Positions 1-7,872 of a stretch of 64,000 nt of DNA are shown here, in pieces. Position 1 is the first letter of the stretch. Each line of letters begins with the position of its first letter. The position numbers and the translations under genes are program-made. Source of the DNA: Actinomycetota bacterium. Lineage in GTDB: Bacteria; Actinomycetota; Acidimicrobiia; Acidimicrobiales; Ilumatobacteraceae. The stretch spans positions 1 to 64,000 of the forward strand of contig SYAZ01000068.1 in the NCBI GenBank assembly GCA_005788815.1. Direction: 5' to 3'. The notes under the pieces were generated by a model. It searched no databases. It saw only the letters and a list, made by a program, of their open reading frames with translations, and was not told the origin of the DNA.

Positions 1-1
1 G

Positions 2-103
2 CGTGTATCTATGGCTCGTGCATCACGTGAACGTGCAGAAACTGAGTTTGACTATGAAGTTTTGGCAGGGCGTTTAGGAAATGTCTTGAAGGTCGGGCAA
101 TGA
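2..103 (+). CDS. C-terminal end of a GT4-type glycosyltransferase (partial)
   Basis: Only the last 33 codons of this reading frame are inside the window, ending at TGA 101-103. The tail is rich in Arg, Glu and Ala (ARASRERAETEFDYEVLAGR), resembling the C-terminal helix of actinobacterial GT4 glycosyltransferases. It overlaps the next gene by 4 bases (ATGA), so it belongs to the same operon. A GT4 enzyme near an SRPBCC protein and a ROK kinase recalls the PimB' neighbourhood of other actinobacteria, but that identity is inferred from context and the fragment is too short to prove it. Confidence 0.45.
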   Translation, partial: RVSMARASRERAETEFDYEVLAGRLGNVLKVGQ

Positions 104-612
104 TGGACACCATGAAAGGCCGCGCAATTATTCAGATCAATGCGTTGCTGACACTTGTGTTTATCGTGACATCGCTCGCGGCGGTCGTTGTATTCGACCA
201 GCCGTGGAAAGCCATTGCCGTCACCGTTTGTCTGGTGTGTTTCTCGGTGGGTGTTGTGGCGTTTCTGTGGGGGTATTGGACAGCGGTGCAACGTAGTAGA
301 GAAGACGAGATTTCTGTTGCGGCTCTCTATTTTCTTGTAGATGGCGCAGCTCCTTCACGCGTTAGTCGGATGTTGAATGGGGTACTTCTCGTCCAAGTAG
401 TTGTGGCGATTGCAACAGCAATTGCGCGCTCATCCACCGATGGCAAAGCAGGGAGCACACTTGCCTTTGGCATTTTGGTCCCCATGATGGGACTGGGCAT
501 GAATGGCCTGTGGGGAGCGACTCACGGCAAGTTTTCTCCCCGTTTTCAAGCACAAACCGAGGTGATGCCACCGGAGAGCACCGAAACAAGGCAAGATAAA
601 GACCATGACTGA
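100..612 (+). CDS. Hypothetical four-helix membrane protein
   Basis: A 170-residue protein that I do not assign to a named family. It has four hydrophobic stretches, roughly residues 11-32, 38-62, 92-110 and 122-140, with an Arg/Glu-rich loop between the second and third and a polar, charged C-terminal tail. That pattern suggests an integral inner-membrane protein with a cytoplasmic tail. Its start codon overlaps the stop of the upstream glycosyltransferase and its end overlaps the downstream SRPBCC gene by 8 bases, so the four genes are probably cotranscribed. No catalytic motif is visible. Confidence 0.75.
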   Translation: MMDTMKGRAIIQINALLTLVFIVTSLAAVVVFDQPWKAIAVTVCLVCFSVGVVAFLWGYWTAVQRSREDEISVAALYFLVDGAAPSRVSRMLNGVLLVQVVVAIATAIARSSTDGKAGSTLAFGILVPMMGLGMNGLWGATHGKFSPRFQAQTEVMPPESTETRQDKDHD

Positions 613-1039
613 TCGTGCCGCGCAGACCATTCTTATCGACGCTCCTGCCTCGAAGTGTCTCGAGATTGTTCTTGATTTCGAGCGTTATCCCGAGTGGGCT
701 CAAGATATTAAGGAAACCACGGTTCGCTCTCGCGATGCCGAAGGTCGTGCAAGTCATGTTGAATATCGTGCCTCTGCACTTGGTCGCAGTACTCATTACA
801 CACTCGAGTACAACTATTCAGAACTTCCATCTCGTTTGTCGTGGCACATTGTTGAAGGCGACATCATGCGCGCAATTGATGGTGCGTACTCTTTTGTTGA
901 AGTCGATGGAGGCACACAAGTGTTTTACGAACTTGACATTGAACTTGTTGTGCCGCTTCCCGGATTCGTGAAGCGTCGTGCTGAAGCACGCATTTTGATT
1001 GAGGCCGTGAAAGAACTGAAGGCTCGCGCAGAGTCGTGA
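605..1039 (+). CDS. SRPBCC (START-like) family protein, cyclase/dehydrase type
   Basis: A 144-residue single-domain protein. The N-terminal part (ILIDAPASKCLEIVLDFERY, then PEWA) is the usual opening of the polyketide cyclase/dehydrase branch of the SRPBCC superfamily, which forms a deep hydrophobic pocket for lipids or aromatic ligands. Length fits a single START-like fold with a long C-terminal helix. Family members next to glycosyltransferases in actinobacteria are suspected of handling lipid or polyprenyl ligands, but no ligand can be read from the sequence. It overlaps the upstream gene by 8 bases and its stop overlaps the GTG start of the ROK kinase. Confidence 0.85.
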   Translation: MTDRAAQTILIDAPASKCLEIVLDFERYPEWAQDIKETTVRSRDAEGRASHVEYRASALGRSTHYTLEYNYSELPSRLSWHIVEGDIMRAIDGAYSFVEVDGGTQVFYELDIELVVPLPGFVKRRAEARILIEAVKELKARAES

Positions 1040-1905
1040 GTTCTATCGGAATTGATGTCGGTGGCACCAAGTGTCACGGCGTCCGTGTTGATGTAAAAGG
1101 CGAAGTACTAGCAGAGGTTCGCTACCCAACGCCACCTGTTGCAGAATTAGTGCCATTGCTGGGCTCCATGTTCAAAGAATTAGGCGGAACAACTGCGTTG
1201 GGGATCGGTGTTCCAGGCCTGATTACGCCAGAAGGGGTAGTGAAGGCCTCGCCAAATATGCCGGGTGCTTTCAATATTCCTGTTGGTCCACAGTTGCGCG
1301 AACAACTTGGCATCGCTGTGCATGTAGAGAACGATGCAACCATGGCGGCGTTTGGTGAATGGAAAGCGGGCGCTGCGCGTGGTGCCGAGAATGCAGTGAT
1401 GGTCACGCTTGGTACCGGAATCGGTGGTGGCATTGTTATGTCTGGAAAGTTGCAGCGTGGTGCCAACGGATTTGCGGGCGAGATTGGGCACATGGTGGTG
1501 CAACGTGATGGCGCTGAATGCGTGTGTGGCAGACGCGGTTGTTGGGAACGGTATGCCTCAGGCTCTGCGCTCAAGATGTTGAGTGGTGGCTCTTCTGGTG
1601 AAGAAGTGTTTGCCGCAGCGGCTGCAGGGGATGCGCGCGCCTTGGAAGTAGTTGATACTTACGCACAATGGATTGCCGTGGGGTTAGCAAGTCTCACAAA
1701 CATTTGCGATCCAGAAATCATTGTTCTTGGTGGTGGAGTTGTTGACTCTGTTGGTGTCGTAATGGATGCGGTGCGTACAAGTTTTATTGACGCGTTGTAC
1801 TCAGCGCAGTGGCGTGCACACCCACAACTTGTTACTGCCGAATTAGGTACACGTGCCGGAGCTATTGGAAGTGCACTAATGGTGTTGGAAACGGTCGATC
1901 GTTAA
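1036..1905 (+). CDS. glk: ROK-family glucokinase
   Basis: A 289-residue sugar kinase expected to phosphorylate glucose with ATP. It shows the phosphate-binding motif DVGGTKCHG near residue 7, the catalytic-aspartate segment ENDATMAAFGE near residue 98, the LGTGIGGG loop, and the ROK zinc-binding motif C-V-C-G-R-R-G-C at residues 162-169. These hallmarks make ROK membership secure; glucose specificity is inferred from resemblance to actinobacterial glucokinases. The GTG start at 1036 overlaps the SRPBCC stop (GTGA). Its TAA stop overlaps the 3' end of the convergent glpK gene by 4 bases, leaving no room for an ordinary terminator. Confidence 0.88.
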   Translation: MSSIGIDVGGTKCHGVRVDVKGEVLAEVRYPTPPVAELVPLLGSMFKELGGTTALGIGVPGLITPEGVVKASPNMPGAFNIPVGPQLREQLGIAVHVENDATMAAFGEWKAGAARGAENAVMVTLGTGIGGGIVMSGKLQRGANGFAGEIGHMVVQRDGAECVCGRRGCWERYASGSALKMLSGGSSGEEVFAAAAAGDARALEVVDTYAQWIAVGLASLTNICDPEIIVLGGGVVDSVGVVMDAVRTSFIDALYSAQWRAHPQLVTAELGTRAGAIGSALMVLETVDR

Positions 1906-3374
1906 TCAATGACTGTGTCGGCAGATTCCCACTGCCGCGAACGTTCCACTGCACGTAGCCATTGAGCATGGGAATTATCTGTGGCCTGTGGTTCGAATCG
2001 TTCATCAAGAGTCCACATCTGGCCAATCTCTTCAACTGATCCCCACACGTCTTCGGCAAGACCAGCAAGGTACGCAGCGCCTAAAGCGGTTGTTTCGTGA
2101 TCAGTTGGTCGAAGCACGGGTACACCCAGTTCATTTGCTTGTCGTTGCACCATTGCATTCATGACAGAAGCACCGCCATCGACGCGAAGTTCGGTCAACT
2201 GCACACCGCCGGCATGAGTCATTGCTTCAATTGCGTCTCGTGTTTGATACACCATTGCATCGACCACGGCGCGCGCAATATGTGCCTTGGTGGTGCCACG
2301 AGTGATTCCAACAATTGTTCCGCGTGCATAAGGGTCCCACCACGGACTGCCAAGACCAGTGAAAGCGGGAACGACGTACACGCCACCAGCATCGGGAACT
2401 GATTCAGCGAGTGGTCCAATTTCTGAAGATTCAGAAATGATGCCGAGTCCATCTCGTAGCCATTGCACTGCAGCACCAGTGACAAAGATGGCGCCTTCGA
2501 GTGCATACGTGGGGTGGCCGTCACCAAGATCCCATGCAACTGTTGTCAACATTCCTTCTGCAGGTTCAGGGCACACAGTGCCGATGTTGAGCAGAACAAA
2601 GCTTCCGGTGCCGTATGTATTTTTCGCCATTCCAACTTTGGTGCACGCTTGACCGAAGAGAGCTGATTGTTGGTCACCTGCAATCCCGGAGATAGGAATG
2701 CCATTTGGAACTCCAGAGAGTTGTGTTGTGACGCCGTATCTGGAACTTGATGGTCTGACTTCGGCGAGAACGGCACGTGGTACTTGCAGTAATTCACACA
2801 TCGCGTCGCTCCATTGCATTTTTCGTATGTCGAACAGCATGGTGCGGCTTGCATTGCTGGGGTCTGTCACAAAAGAGGCGCCGTGCGTGAGGTTCCACAC
2901 AATCCAAGAGTCAATGGTGCCGATGCAGAGATGTTCTGTGGGAGGGGTCTCGACATTGCGCAGCAGCCATGCTGCTTTAGTGCCAGAGAAGTATGGATCA
3001 AGGACAAGACCAGTAGTTGCTCTCACGACGTCGAGGTGGGGAAGTAGTTCGGTGCAACGTTGTGCAGTACGTCTGTCTTGCCACACAATCGCGCGCGCGC
3101 ATGGTTGACCATTTCTTTTGTCCCACGCCACAACGGTCTCTCGTTGATTTGTGATTCCAATGGCTGCAATGGGTTCAGTGAGTTGAGCACAGACCGTGGA
3201 CAAAGTGGAGAGGACTGCCGACCAAATCTCTTGGGCGTCGTGTTCTACCCATCCGCCGTGGGGAAAATACTGAGGGAACTCTTCGTATGCAGAAAAGGAG
3301 GGTCGCCCATCGTCAAACACTGCGCGAGTGCGAACGCCCGTTGTGCCAGCGTCAATTGCAAGTACAACTCCCAT
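1902..3374 (-). CDS. glpK: Glycerol kinase
   Basis: A 490-residue FGGY-family kinase that makes sn-glycerol 3-phosphate from glycerol and ATP, feeding phospholipid synthesis or catabolism. It opens with the ATP-site motif AIDAGTTGVRTRAVF and carries ITNQRETVVAWDK and AIVWQDRR, which are characteristic of GlpK, followed by the FGGY C-terminal segment with DGGASVMNAMVQRQAN. Length is normal. It starts at ATG 3374-3372, overlapping the stop of the phosphatase gene by one base (TGATG), so the two are translationally coupled. No glycerol facilitator or glycerol-3-phosphate dehydrogenase is adjacent. Confidence 0.93.
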   Translation of the reverse strand: MGVVLAIDAGTTGVRTRAVFDDGRPSFSAYEEFPQYFPHGGWVEHDAQEIWSAVLSTLSTVCAQLTEPIAAIGITNQRETVVAWDKRNGQPCARAIVWQDRRTAQRCTELLPHLDVVRATTGLVLDPYFSGTKAAWLLRNVETPPTEHLCIGTIDSWIVWNLTHGASFVTDPSNASRTMLFDIRKMQWSDAMCELLQVPRAVLAEVRPSSSRYGVTTQLSGVPNGIPISGIAGDQQSALFGQACTKVGMAKNTYGTGSFVLLNIGTVCPEPAEGMLTTVAWDLGDGHPTYALEGAIFVTGAAVQWLRDGLGIISESSEIGPLAESVPDAGGVYVVPAFTGLGSPWWDPYARGTIVGITRGTTKAHIARAVVDAMVYQTRDAIEAMTHAGGVQLTELRVDGGASVMNAMVQRQANELGVPVLRPTDHETTALGAAYLAGLAEDVWGSVEEIGQMWTLDERFEPQATDNSHAQWLRAVERSRQWESADTVID

Positions 3375-4174
3375 CAGGTGTTGCCTTCTGCCTCTGCGAT
3401 CAATGCAATGAGTTCTTGTTGGATAAGCGGAGAACTGGCGAGTACCTGCTCGGGTGTGACGGGCTCACCCGCATAGTTAGTAACAACGGCGCCTGCCTCT
3501 GTGGCGATGATTTGTCCGGCGACTAGATCCCACGAATGCAAATGTTCTTCGAAGTAGGCGTCGAGTCGTCCGCAGGCAACGAAACATAGGTCCACAGCGG
3601 CTGCGCCAAATCGACGAACATCGCGCACCTTCATGACCATGTGTGCAACCCGTTGTGCATGTGCCTGTCTTTCACTGATTCGGTAACTAAAGCCCGTGCA
3701 GACCATTGCATCTGTTAGCAAAGAATTCTTTCGACACGAGATAGTTGCGCCATTCATCGTTGCGCCTTCGTTGCGAGATGCACTGAACATTTCCCCAAGT
3801 GCTGGGACATATACGGCGCCGGCAAGTGGGCCGTCTTCGTCAACTGCGCCAATGGACACTGCCCACATAGGAATGTCGAAGAAAAAGTTAGAGGTTCCAT
3901 CAATCGGATCGATGTGCCATGTAATGCCAGAGGTACCTGACTTTGACGCACCTTCTTCGCCAACAATTGCATCGTCAGCGCGTATCTGTGCAAGACCTGC
4001 AGTAATGAGTTCTTCACTTGCTTTGTCGTACTGGGTCACCATGTCTGTAGGGGAAGATTTGGTCGTTGCGGTGACGTCGCCACTCTTGCGTCCACGTAAG
4101 GCCATATCGCCTGCCTGGCGGGCGAGGGTCTCTGCAACGTTTCGCAGTTCGCTACCAAGAGAAGTCGACATCAT
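3374..4174 (-). CDS. Inositol monophosphatase family protein
   Basis: A 266-residue Mg-dependent, Li-sensitive-type phosphatase. It has the three family signatures: GEEGAS near residue 80, DPIDGTSNF near residue 95 and WDLVAGQIIATEAGA near residue 220, which bind two or three metal ions. Substrate could be inositol 1-phosphate, histidinol phosphate or a related ester; the sequence alone does not decide. The frame is open upstream to 4309, but ATG 4174 (or the adjacent ATG 4171) is chosen because it overlaps the stop of the upstream membrane protein as ATGA. An inositol source would suit the phosphatidylinositol and mycothiol genes elsewhere in the window. Confidence 0.87.
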   Translation of the reverse strand: MMSTSLGSELRNVAETLARQAGDMALRGRKSGDVTATTKSSPTDMVTQYDKASEELITAGLAQIRADDAIVGEEGASKSGTSGITWHIDPIDGTSNFFFDIPMWAVSIGAVDEDGPLAGAVYVPALGEMFSASRNEGATMNGATISCRKNSLLTDAMVCTGFSYRISERQAHAQRVAHMVMKVRDVRRFGAAAVDLCFVACGRLDAYFEEHLHSWDLVAGQIIATEAGAVVTNYAGEPVTPEQVLASSPLIQQELIALIAEAEGNT

Positions 4175-4434
4175 TTTCTGTCGACCGTCTCGCGCCACTC
4201 GCCAAGTGCACGCAGTGCAAGAACCGCGACAATTGCTGTTCCTGCTGCGGTGAGAACTGCTCCAATCAAAATGCCAAGACCTTGAGGAGTTGCACATGAG
4301 CCTTCGCATTGCACATCAACGAGGCCATAACCAATCAATGCGCCGGCGAGACCGCCAACGAGAATTGTAATGAAAGCGATAGCTCGTGCTGCAGTAGAGG
4401 GAAGTGCAGATAGCGATACAGAGGGGTCATTCAC
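4171..4434 (-). CDS. Small two-helix membrane protein
   Basis: An 87-residue protein of unknown function with two hydrophobic segments separated by a short loop containing two Cys (VQCEGSCATPQG). The second segment is followed by a basic, amphipathic tail. I place the start at GTG 4434 because TACGAT lies exactly 7 bases upstream, as in many genes here; ATG 4443 is the alternative and would add three residues but would overlap that hexamer. It is the first gene of the minus-strand operon with the IMPase-family gene and glpK, and is divergent from dinB 50 bases away. Confidence 0.65.
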   Translation of the reverse strand: MNDPSVSLSALPSTAARAIAFITILVGGLAGALIGYGLVDVQCEGSCATPQGLGILIGAVLTAAGTAIVAVLALRALGEWRETVDRK

Positions 4435-4441
4435 GTCCCCC

Positions 4442-4447
4442 ATCGTA
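4442..4447 (-). promoter_or_regulatory. Putative -10 box (TACGAT), leaderless type
   Basis: On the minus strand TACGAT stands 7 bases before GTG 4434. It fits the TANNNT pattern, so transcription would begin at or next to the start codon of the small membrane protein operon. Confidence 0.45.
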
Positions 4448-4470
4448 GGCGTCTTCCTCTGGGGCTGAAC

Positions 4471-4476
4471 TAGCGT
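4471..4476 (+). promoter_or_regulatory. Putative -10 box (TAGCGT) of dinB
   Basis: TAGCGT lies 8 bases before the dinB GTG start. No Shine-Dalgarno sequence is seen in between, which fits a leaderless transcript. No LexA-type palindrome is evident in the 50-base divergent gap. Confidence 0.4.
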
Positions 4477-4484
4477 GATGCGAA

Positions 4485-5741
4485 GTGGCTACTCATCGTT
4501 CAATACTTCACGTAGACATGGACGCTTTTTATGTCTCAGTAGAACTCTTGCGTCATCCAGAGTTGCATGGTCTGCCTGTCGTAGTTGGCGGCACGGCGGG
4601 TCGAGGAGTGGTGTCGGCCGCTTCGTATGAGGCACGTCGATACGGGGTGTATTCAGCGATGTCGTCAGCAACGGCGCGCAAACTATGCCCGAACGCGGTA
4701 TTTCTTCCGCCAGATATTTCTCACTACATCGAGGTCAGTCGCCATTTGCACACCGTCTTTGAGTCATTTACTCCGCTTGTCGAACAGATCTCTGTTGATG
4801 AAGCGTTTATGGATGTCAGTGGAGCTACCACGTTGATGGGTGATGCAGTCTCGATTGCTTGGCAATTACGTGAACGAGTGATGGCAGAGACCAAGTTGTC
4901 GTGCAGTGTGGGAATTGCACCCAATAAATTTCTCGCCAAGTTGGCATCAGAGCATGCAAAACCAAAAGCAACGGCAGATGGAATCAACCCAGGACATCAA
5001 GTTTTTGAGGTGAAGCCCGGCGATGAATTGCACTTCTTGCTTCCTCTCCCTGTGCAAGCGCTATGGGGTGTAGGTCCAGCGACGCTAAAGAAACTCGAAT
5101 CAATTGGTGTTCGTCGTGTGTCTGATTTGGCACAACTCGATGAGGCGGTGGTCTGTGCCGCAGTCGGCGATGCTCACGGACGCCACTTGTATGCATTGGC
5201 TCACGGTAGAGACAATCGATCAGTTGAACCAGAACGAATCGCCAAATCAATTGGGCATGAGGAAACTTTTGCTCACGACCTCACCACGCACGACGAATTG
5301 CGAGTAGAGCTTGTGAGATTGTGCGATGCCGTTGCGCGTCGCACAAGAGAAGCCGGTGTGGCGGCTGGCACTTTGATGTTGAAATTGAAATTCTCCTCTT
5401 TTGAATCGGTAACACGGTCGGTCACGCCGTCCATGCCACTCACCACGGGGCCATCAATGGTGGCGGCACTTGAACCATTATTGGCAACACTGGACTGCAG
5501 TCAGGGGGTGCGTCTCATTGGTGTCCACGCCCAGAAACTCTCTGAAGAGGCATTGCGGGCTCCTCGTCTGTTTGATGACAGCGAGGGTTCACTCGAAGAC
5601 ATTGAGGAGCAATGGCAGCCTGCAAGCAAAGCCATCGACTCGATAGTTGACAAGTTTGGTGCGGGCACAATCGGGCCAGCCAGTGGAATGGATCGGCGAA
5701 AGCCGGGGGAAAATCCGTTTGGTCCTGTCCTCGAAGACTAA
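4485..5741 (+). CDS. dinB: DNA polymerase IV (Y-family translesion polymerase)
   Basis: A 418-residue DinB homologue that copies past damaged template bases. Catalytic metal ligands are visible in HVDMDAFYVSVE (Asp11, Asp13) and SVDEAFMDVSG (Asp105, Glu106). GIAPNKFLAKLAS and the helix-hairpin-helix segment WGVGPATLKKLESIGV follow, then the little-finger domain. The C-terminal tail (IGPASGMDRRKPGENPFGP) is typical of actinobacterial DinB; a canonical clamp-binding motif is not obvious. GTG at 4485 is chosen for its fit to the conserved N-terminus and to the upstream hexamer. It is followed by DUF3040 and the dcw cluster, an order common in actinobacteria. Confidence 0.93.
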   Translation: MATHRSILHVDMDAFYVSVELLRHPELHGLPVVVGGTAGRGVVSAASYEARRYGVYSAMSSATARKLCPNAVFLPPDISHYIEVSRHLHTVFESFTPLVEQISVDEAFMDVSGATTLMGDAVSIAWQLRERVMAETKLSCSVGIAPNKFLAKLASEHAKPKATADGINPGHQVFEVKPGDELHFLLPLPVQALWGVGPATLKKLESIGVRRVSDLAQLDEAVVCAAVGDAHGRHLYALAHGRDNRSVEPERIAKSIGHEETFAHDLTTHDELRVELVRLCDAVARRTREAGVAAGTLMLKLKFSSFESVTRSVTPSMPLTTGPSMVAALEPLLATLDCSQGVRLIGVHAQKLSEEALRAPRLFDDSEGSLEDIEEQWQPASKAIDSIVDKFGAGTIGPASGMDRRKPGENPFGPVLED

Positions 5742-5803
5742 ACAATCGCAAGATTCACCTCTTCTGCATTGTTTTTAGGTTCCCAGAGTGAGACAATCAA
5801 GAT

Positions 5804-6133
5804 GTGCCACTTTCAGATGACGAACAAAGAATTCTTCGAGAGATCGAAGAACAACTTCAGACCGATGAGAAGTTTGCTAACGCAGTTTCTTCTGCTGGGT
5901 TGTACAAACACTCTGCCCGCACCGTGTGGCGTTCGTCGGTGGGGATGCTGCTTGCACTCATCGCAGTTGTAGCCACTTTGCAAATTCATTATTTGGTGGC
6001 GTTTGGCGCATTTGTTGTCATGCTCGGATTCGCAGTTTCTATTGAACGTCAGTTGCGTATGATCGGTCGTGCTGGCGTACAAGATTTCGCACAGAACATT
6101 CGACGACCACGAGTGAAGTTTCCTCGCGGATAA
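5804..6133 (+). CDS. DUF3040 membrane protein
   Basis: A 109-residue protein starting with PLSDDEQRILREIEEQL, the recognisable acidic start of DUF3040 proteins found widely in actinobacteria. Two membrane helices follow at about residues 44-62 and 65-82, then a basic tail (RRPRVKFPRG). Function is unknown; DUF3040 genes often sit between dinB and mraZ, as here, which hints at an envelope role. The GTG start at 5804 gives the conserved N-terminus. The sequence GACAAT, one change from TANNNT, lies 6 bases before it. Confidence 0.85.
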   Translation: MPLSDDEQRILREIEEQLQTDEKFANAVSSAGLYKHSARTVWRSSVGMLLALIAVVATLQIHYLVAFGAFVVMLGFAVSIERQLRMIGRAGVQDFAQNIRRPRVKFPRG

Positions 6134-6144
6134 TGGTTCTGCGC

Positions 6145-6150
6145 TACGGT
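6145..6150 (+). promoter_or_regulatory. Putative -10 box (TACGGT), leaderless type
   Basis: TACGGT is 7 bases before GTG 6158 of the small hydrophobic protein, with no Shine-Dalgarno sequence between them. Confidence 0.42.
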
Positions 6151-6157
6151 AAGACCT

Positions 6158-6451
6158 GTGCCGGCAGCCAATAATCAGAAGTCACTGGGAGTATTTTCCT
6201 GGGCAATTGTCGCAGCTGTCCTTATTCGGCCGCACCTCTGGATGACTGCACTACGTCAATTAGTGCGTCTTGCGCCGAGTCGATGGTGGGCACATGCACC
6301 GTTTCTTCCCATTCCTCCGCGCAATTACATGGAGTTTCGCCTGGTCACTCAATACGGCGGAGGTCATGGTGCCCCCCAAGGAGACGTACAGGTGGTCGAT
6401 GTGGTGGACTATCTGAGATGGTGCAAGCAATGGAACAGAGACTTTTCGTGA
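6158..6451 (+). CDS. Small conserved-type hypothetical protein with an N-terminal hydrophobic helix
   Basis: A 97-residue protein with one hydrophobic helix near residues 10-30 and a soluble C-terminal half containing PRNYMEFRLVTQYGG and ending VVDYLRWCKQWNRD. Similar short proteins occur beside HNH nucleases and dinB in actinobacteria, but I know of no assigned function. The GTG start is supported by the TACGGT hexamer 7 bases upstream. It is separated from the downstream HNH gene by 43 bases. It is probably a membrane-anchored accessory protein; nothing catalytic is visible. Confidence 0.65.
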   Translation: MPAANNQKSLGVFSWAIVAAVLIRPHLWMTALRQLVRLAPSRWWAHAPFLPIPPRNYMEFRLVTQYGGGHGAPQGDVQVVDVVDYLRWCKQWNRDFS

Positions 6452-6494
6452 AGCGACGGCCTATCACCGCTGCTAGGGCTATTGGTAGATAGTC

Positions 6495-6992
6495 ATGCGA
6501 AGCGCGCTCGTACTCAATGCAACGTACGAACCGCTCAGTGTCGTGTCTGCTCGTCGAGCCATCTGCTTGGTGTTGTGCGATAAAGCAGATGTAGTTGCCG
6601 ACGACGGCACCGAAATTCACTCAGAGAAATTGTCTATGGCCGGGCCAATAGTTATTCGATTGCGCTATGTGGTCAAGGTTCCTTATCACCGACATACCGC
6701 AATGTCTCGGCGCGCTGTGTTTGCGCGAGACAATCATCGGTGTGGCTATTGCGGCGAAACAGCCGACAGCATCGACCATGTCATGCCACGCTCACGAGGC
6801 GGAAAAAATGTATGGGAGAACGTCATCGCTGCATGTCGCGGTTGCAATTTGCGCAAGCGAGATCGGACACCAGAGGAGGCAGGCATGCACCTATCGACGG
6901 TGCCCCGCGCGCCTCGAGAAATGTCTTGGATCACTTATGCAGTACAGCGCGTACCAGAGGAGTGGAAGCCGTTCTTGGCTGAAGCAAGTTAA
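6495..6992 (+). CDS. HNH endonuclease family protein
   Basis: A 165-residue protein with an HNH domain in its second half. Two zinc-binding pairs are visible, CGYC at residues 83-86 and CRGC at 114-117, flanking the catalytic DHVMPRSRGG with Asp94-His95. The N-terminal half (MRSALVLNATYEPLSVV) matches a widespread group of stand-alone bacterial HNH proteins whose cellular role is unclear. Length is normal for that group. It is not next to a methyltransferase or phage genes, so a restriction or phage role is unlikely here. Confidence 0.88.
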   Translation: MRSALVLNATYEPLSVVSARRAICLVLCDKADVVADDGTEIHSEKLSMAGPIVIRLRYVVKVPYHRHTAMSRRAVFARDNHRCGYCGETADSIDHVMPRSRGGKNVWENVIAACRGCNLRKRDRTPEEAGMHLSTVPRAPREMSWITYAVQRVPEEWKPFLAEAS

Positions 6993-7010
6993 GTACGCAA
7001 GAGTGGTGGG

Positions 7011-7667
7011 ATGACGATGGCCTCGCTCTCTTGGTTGCGCCATAACTGGGTAGGCACGGCCAGTGATTTTCACTCGAAAGATCTGCCGGTACAACGTGCA
7101 TTGTGGTTGTGCTCAGCAGAGTCGCCGGCTCTGATTCTTGGATCAACACAAGATCATGCAGATGTACTCGTCGATGCGGCAGCGAATTCGGGAATCGAGA
7201 TTGTGCGCCGACGCAGTGGGGGCGGAGCGGTGTACGTAGCTCCCCATGATTCGGTGTGGCTAGATATCACAATCAGTAGAGAAGACCCGTTGTGGCAGGA
7301 CGATGTCAGCGCATCGATGATGTGGTTAGGCGATGTGTTTGTTCAAGCACTACGGCCATGGGTTCATGCGAAAACTTTCCGAGGAACATTTGACAACGGC
7401 GACATTGGTCGTGCCGTGTGTTTTGCAAGTGCAGCACCTGGCGAAGTTTTTGTGGGTGAAAACAAACTTGTTGGAATTAGTCAACGTCGAAACCGCGAGG
7501 GTGCTCGATTTCAATGTGTGTTGTATCGGCAATGGAATCCCCATGTCTGGACTTCACTGTTTGCATCGCTTGATGTTCAAAAACGAATACGCGATATGCA
7601 GGTGGCAACAATTGCTGCACCTGCGAGTGACATTGCTGATGCAGTGATGTCTGCCTTGCCGCACTGA
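7011..7667 (+). CDS. Lipoate/biotin protein ligase-like (BPL/LplA family)
   Basis: A 218-residue protein with the BPL/LPL catalytic fold. The clearest motif is IVRRRSGGGAVYV near residue 62, the substrate-binding loop of lipoate-protein ligases, followed by DSVWLDITI and a GENKLVGISQRR segment bearing the lysine expected to contact the acyl-adenylate. It lacks an additional C-terminal LplA domain, so it may be a ligase or amidotransferase, or may work with a separate partner. No lipoate-dependent dehydrogenase genes are nearby to settle the substrate. It is 18 bases after the HNH gene and 205 bases before mraZ. Confidence 0.75.
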   Translation: MTMASLSWLRHNWVGTASDFHSKDLPVQRALWLCSAESPALILGSTQDHADVLVDAAANSGIEIVRRRSGGGAVYVAPHDSVWLDITISREDPLWQDDVSASMMWLGDVFVQALRPWVHAKTFRGTFDNGDIGRAVCFASAAPGEVFVGENKLVGISQRRNREGARFQCVLYRQWNPHVWTSLFASLDVQKRIRDMQVATIAAPASDIADAVMSALPH

Positions 7668-7746
7668 CGCCGGCCTAAATCGTCAGCAGTTACAAATTTC
7701 AAACCACTTTTTGCGAACCCTTTTTGGCGTCCCAGTGGAGCCCGAT

Positions 7747-7841
7747 TGGGGAGTTGTGGGGGCAGTGGGGAACAAAGTGGAGATAAATGGGTCAAGGTGG
7801 TTGACAGTGGGGCAAAGTGGGGATTAAGGTGACCCGTGGGA
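7747..7841 (+). promoter_or_regulatory. Array of MraZ-type boxes (TGGNN repeats, 10-base period)
   Basis: TGGGG-like pentamers recur at 7747, 7757, 7766, 7778, 7788, 7798, 7808, 7818 and 7837. The five from 7778 to 7822 (TGGAG, TGGGT, TGGTT, TGGGG, TGGGG) are spaced exactly 10 bases apart, each followed by a 5-base spacer. Direct repeats of TGGGN with 5-base spacers are the established operator of MraZ, which represses the dcw operon it heads. The number of repeats is larger than the three known in E. coli. The rest of the 205-base gap (7668-7746) shows nothing else. Confidence 0.82.
7801..7830 (+). promoter_or_regulatory. Putative sigma-70-type promoter of the dcw operon
   Basis: TTGACA at 7801-7806 and TAAGGT at 7825-7830, separated by 18 bases, lie inside the MraZ repeat array. 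Three TGGNN boxes touch or fall between the two hexamers, so bound MraZ should block polymerase. A start near 7837 would leave a leader of about 36 bases before the mraZ GTG. Confidence 0.55.
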
Positions 7842-7872
7842 GGAGCGGAGTTCCCCCGGGAAGGCGGAGACT

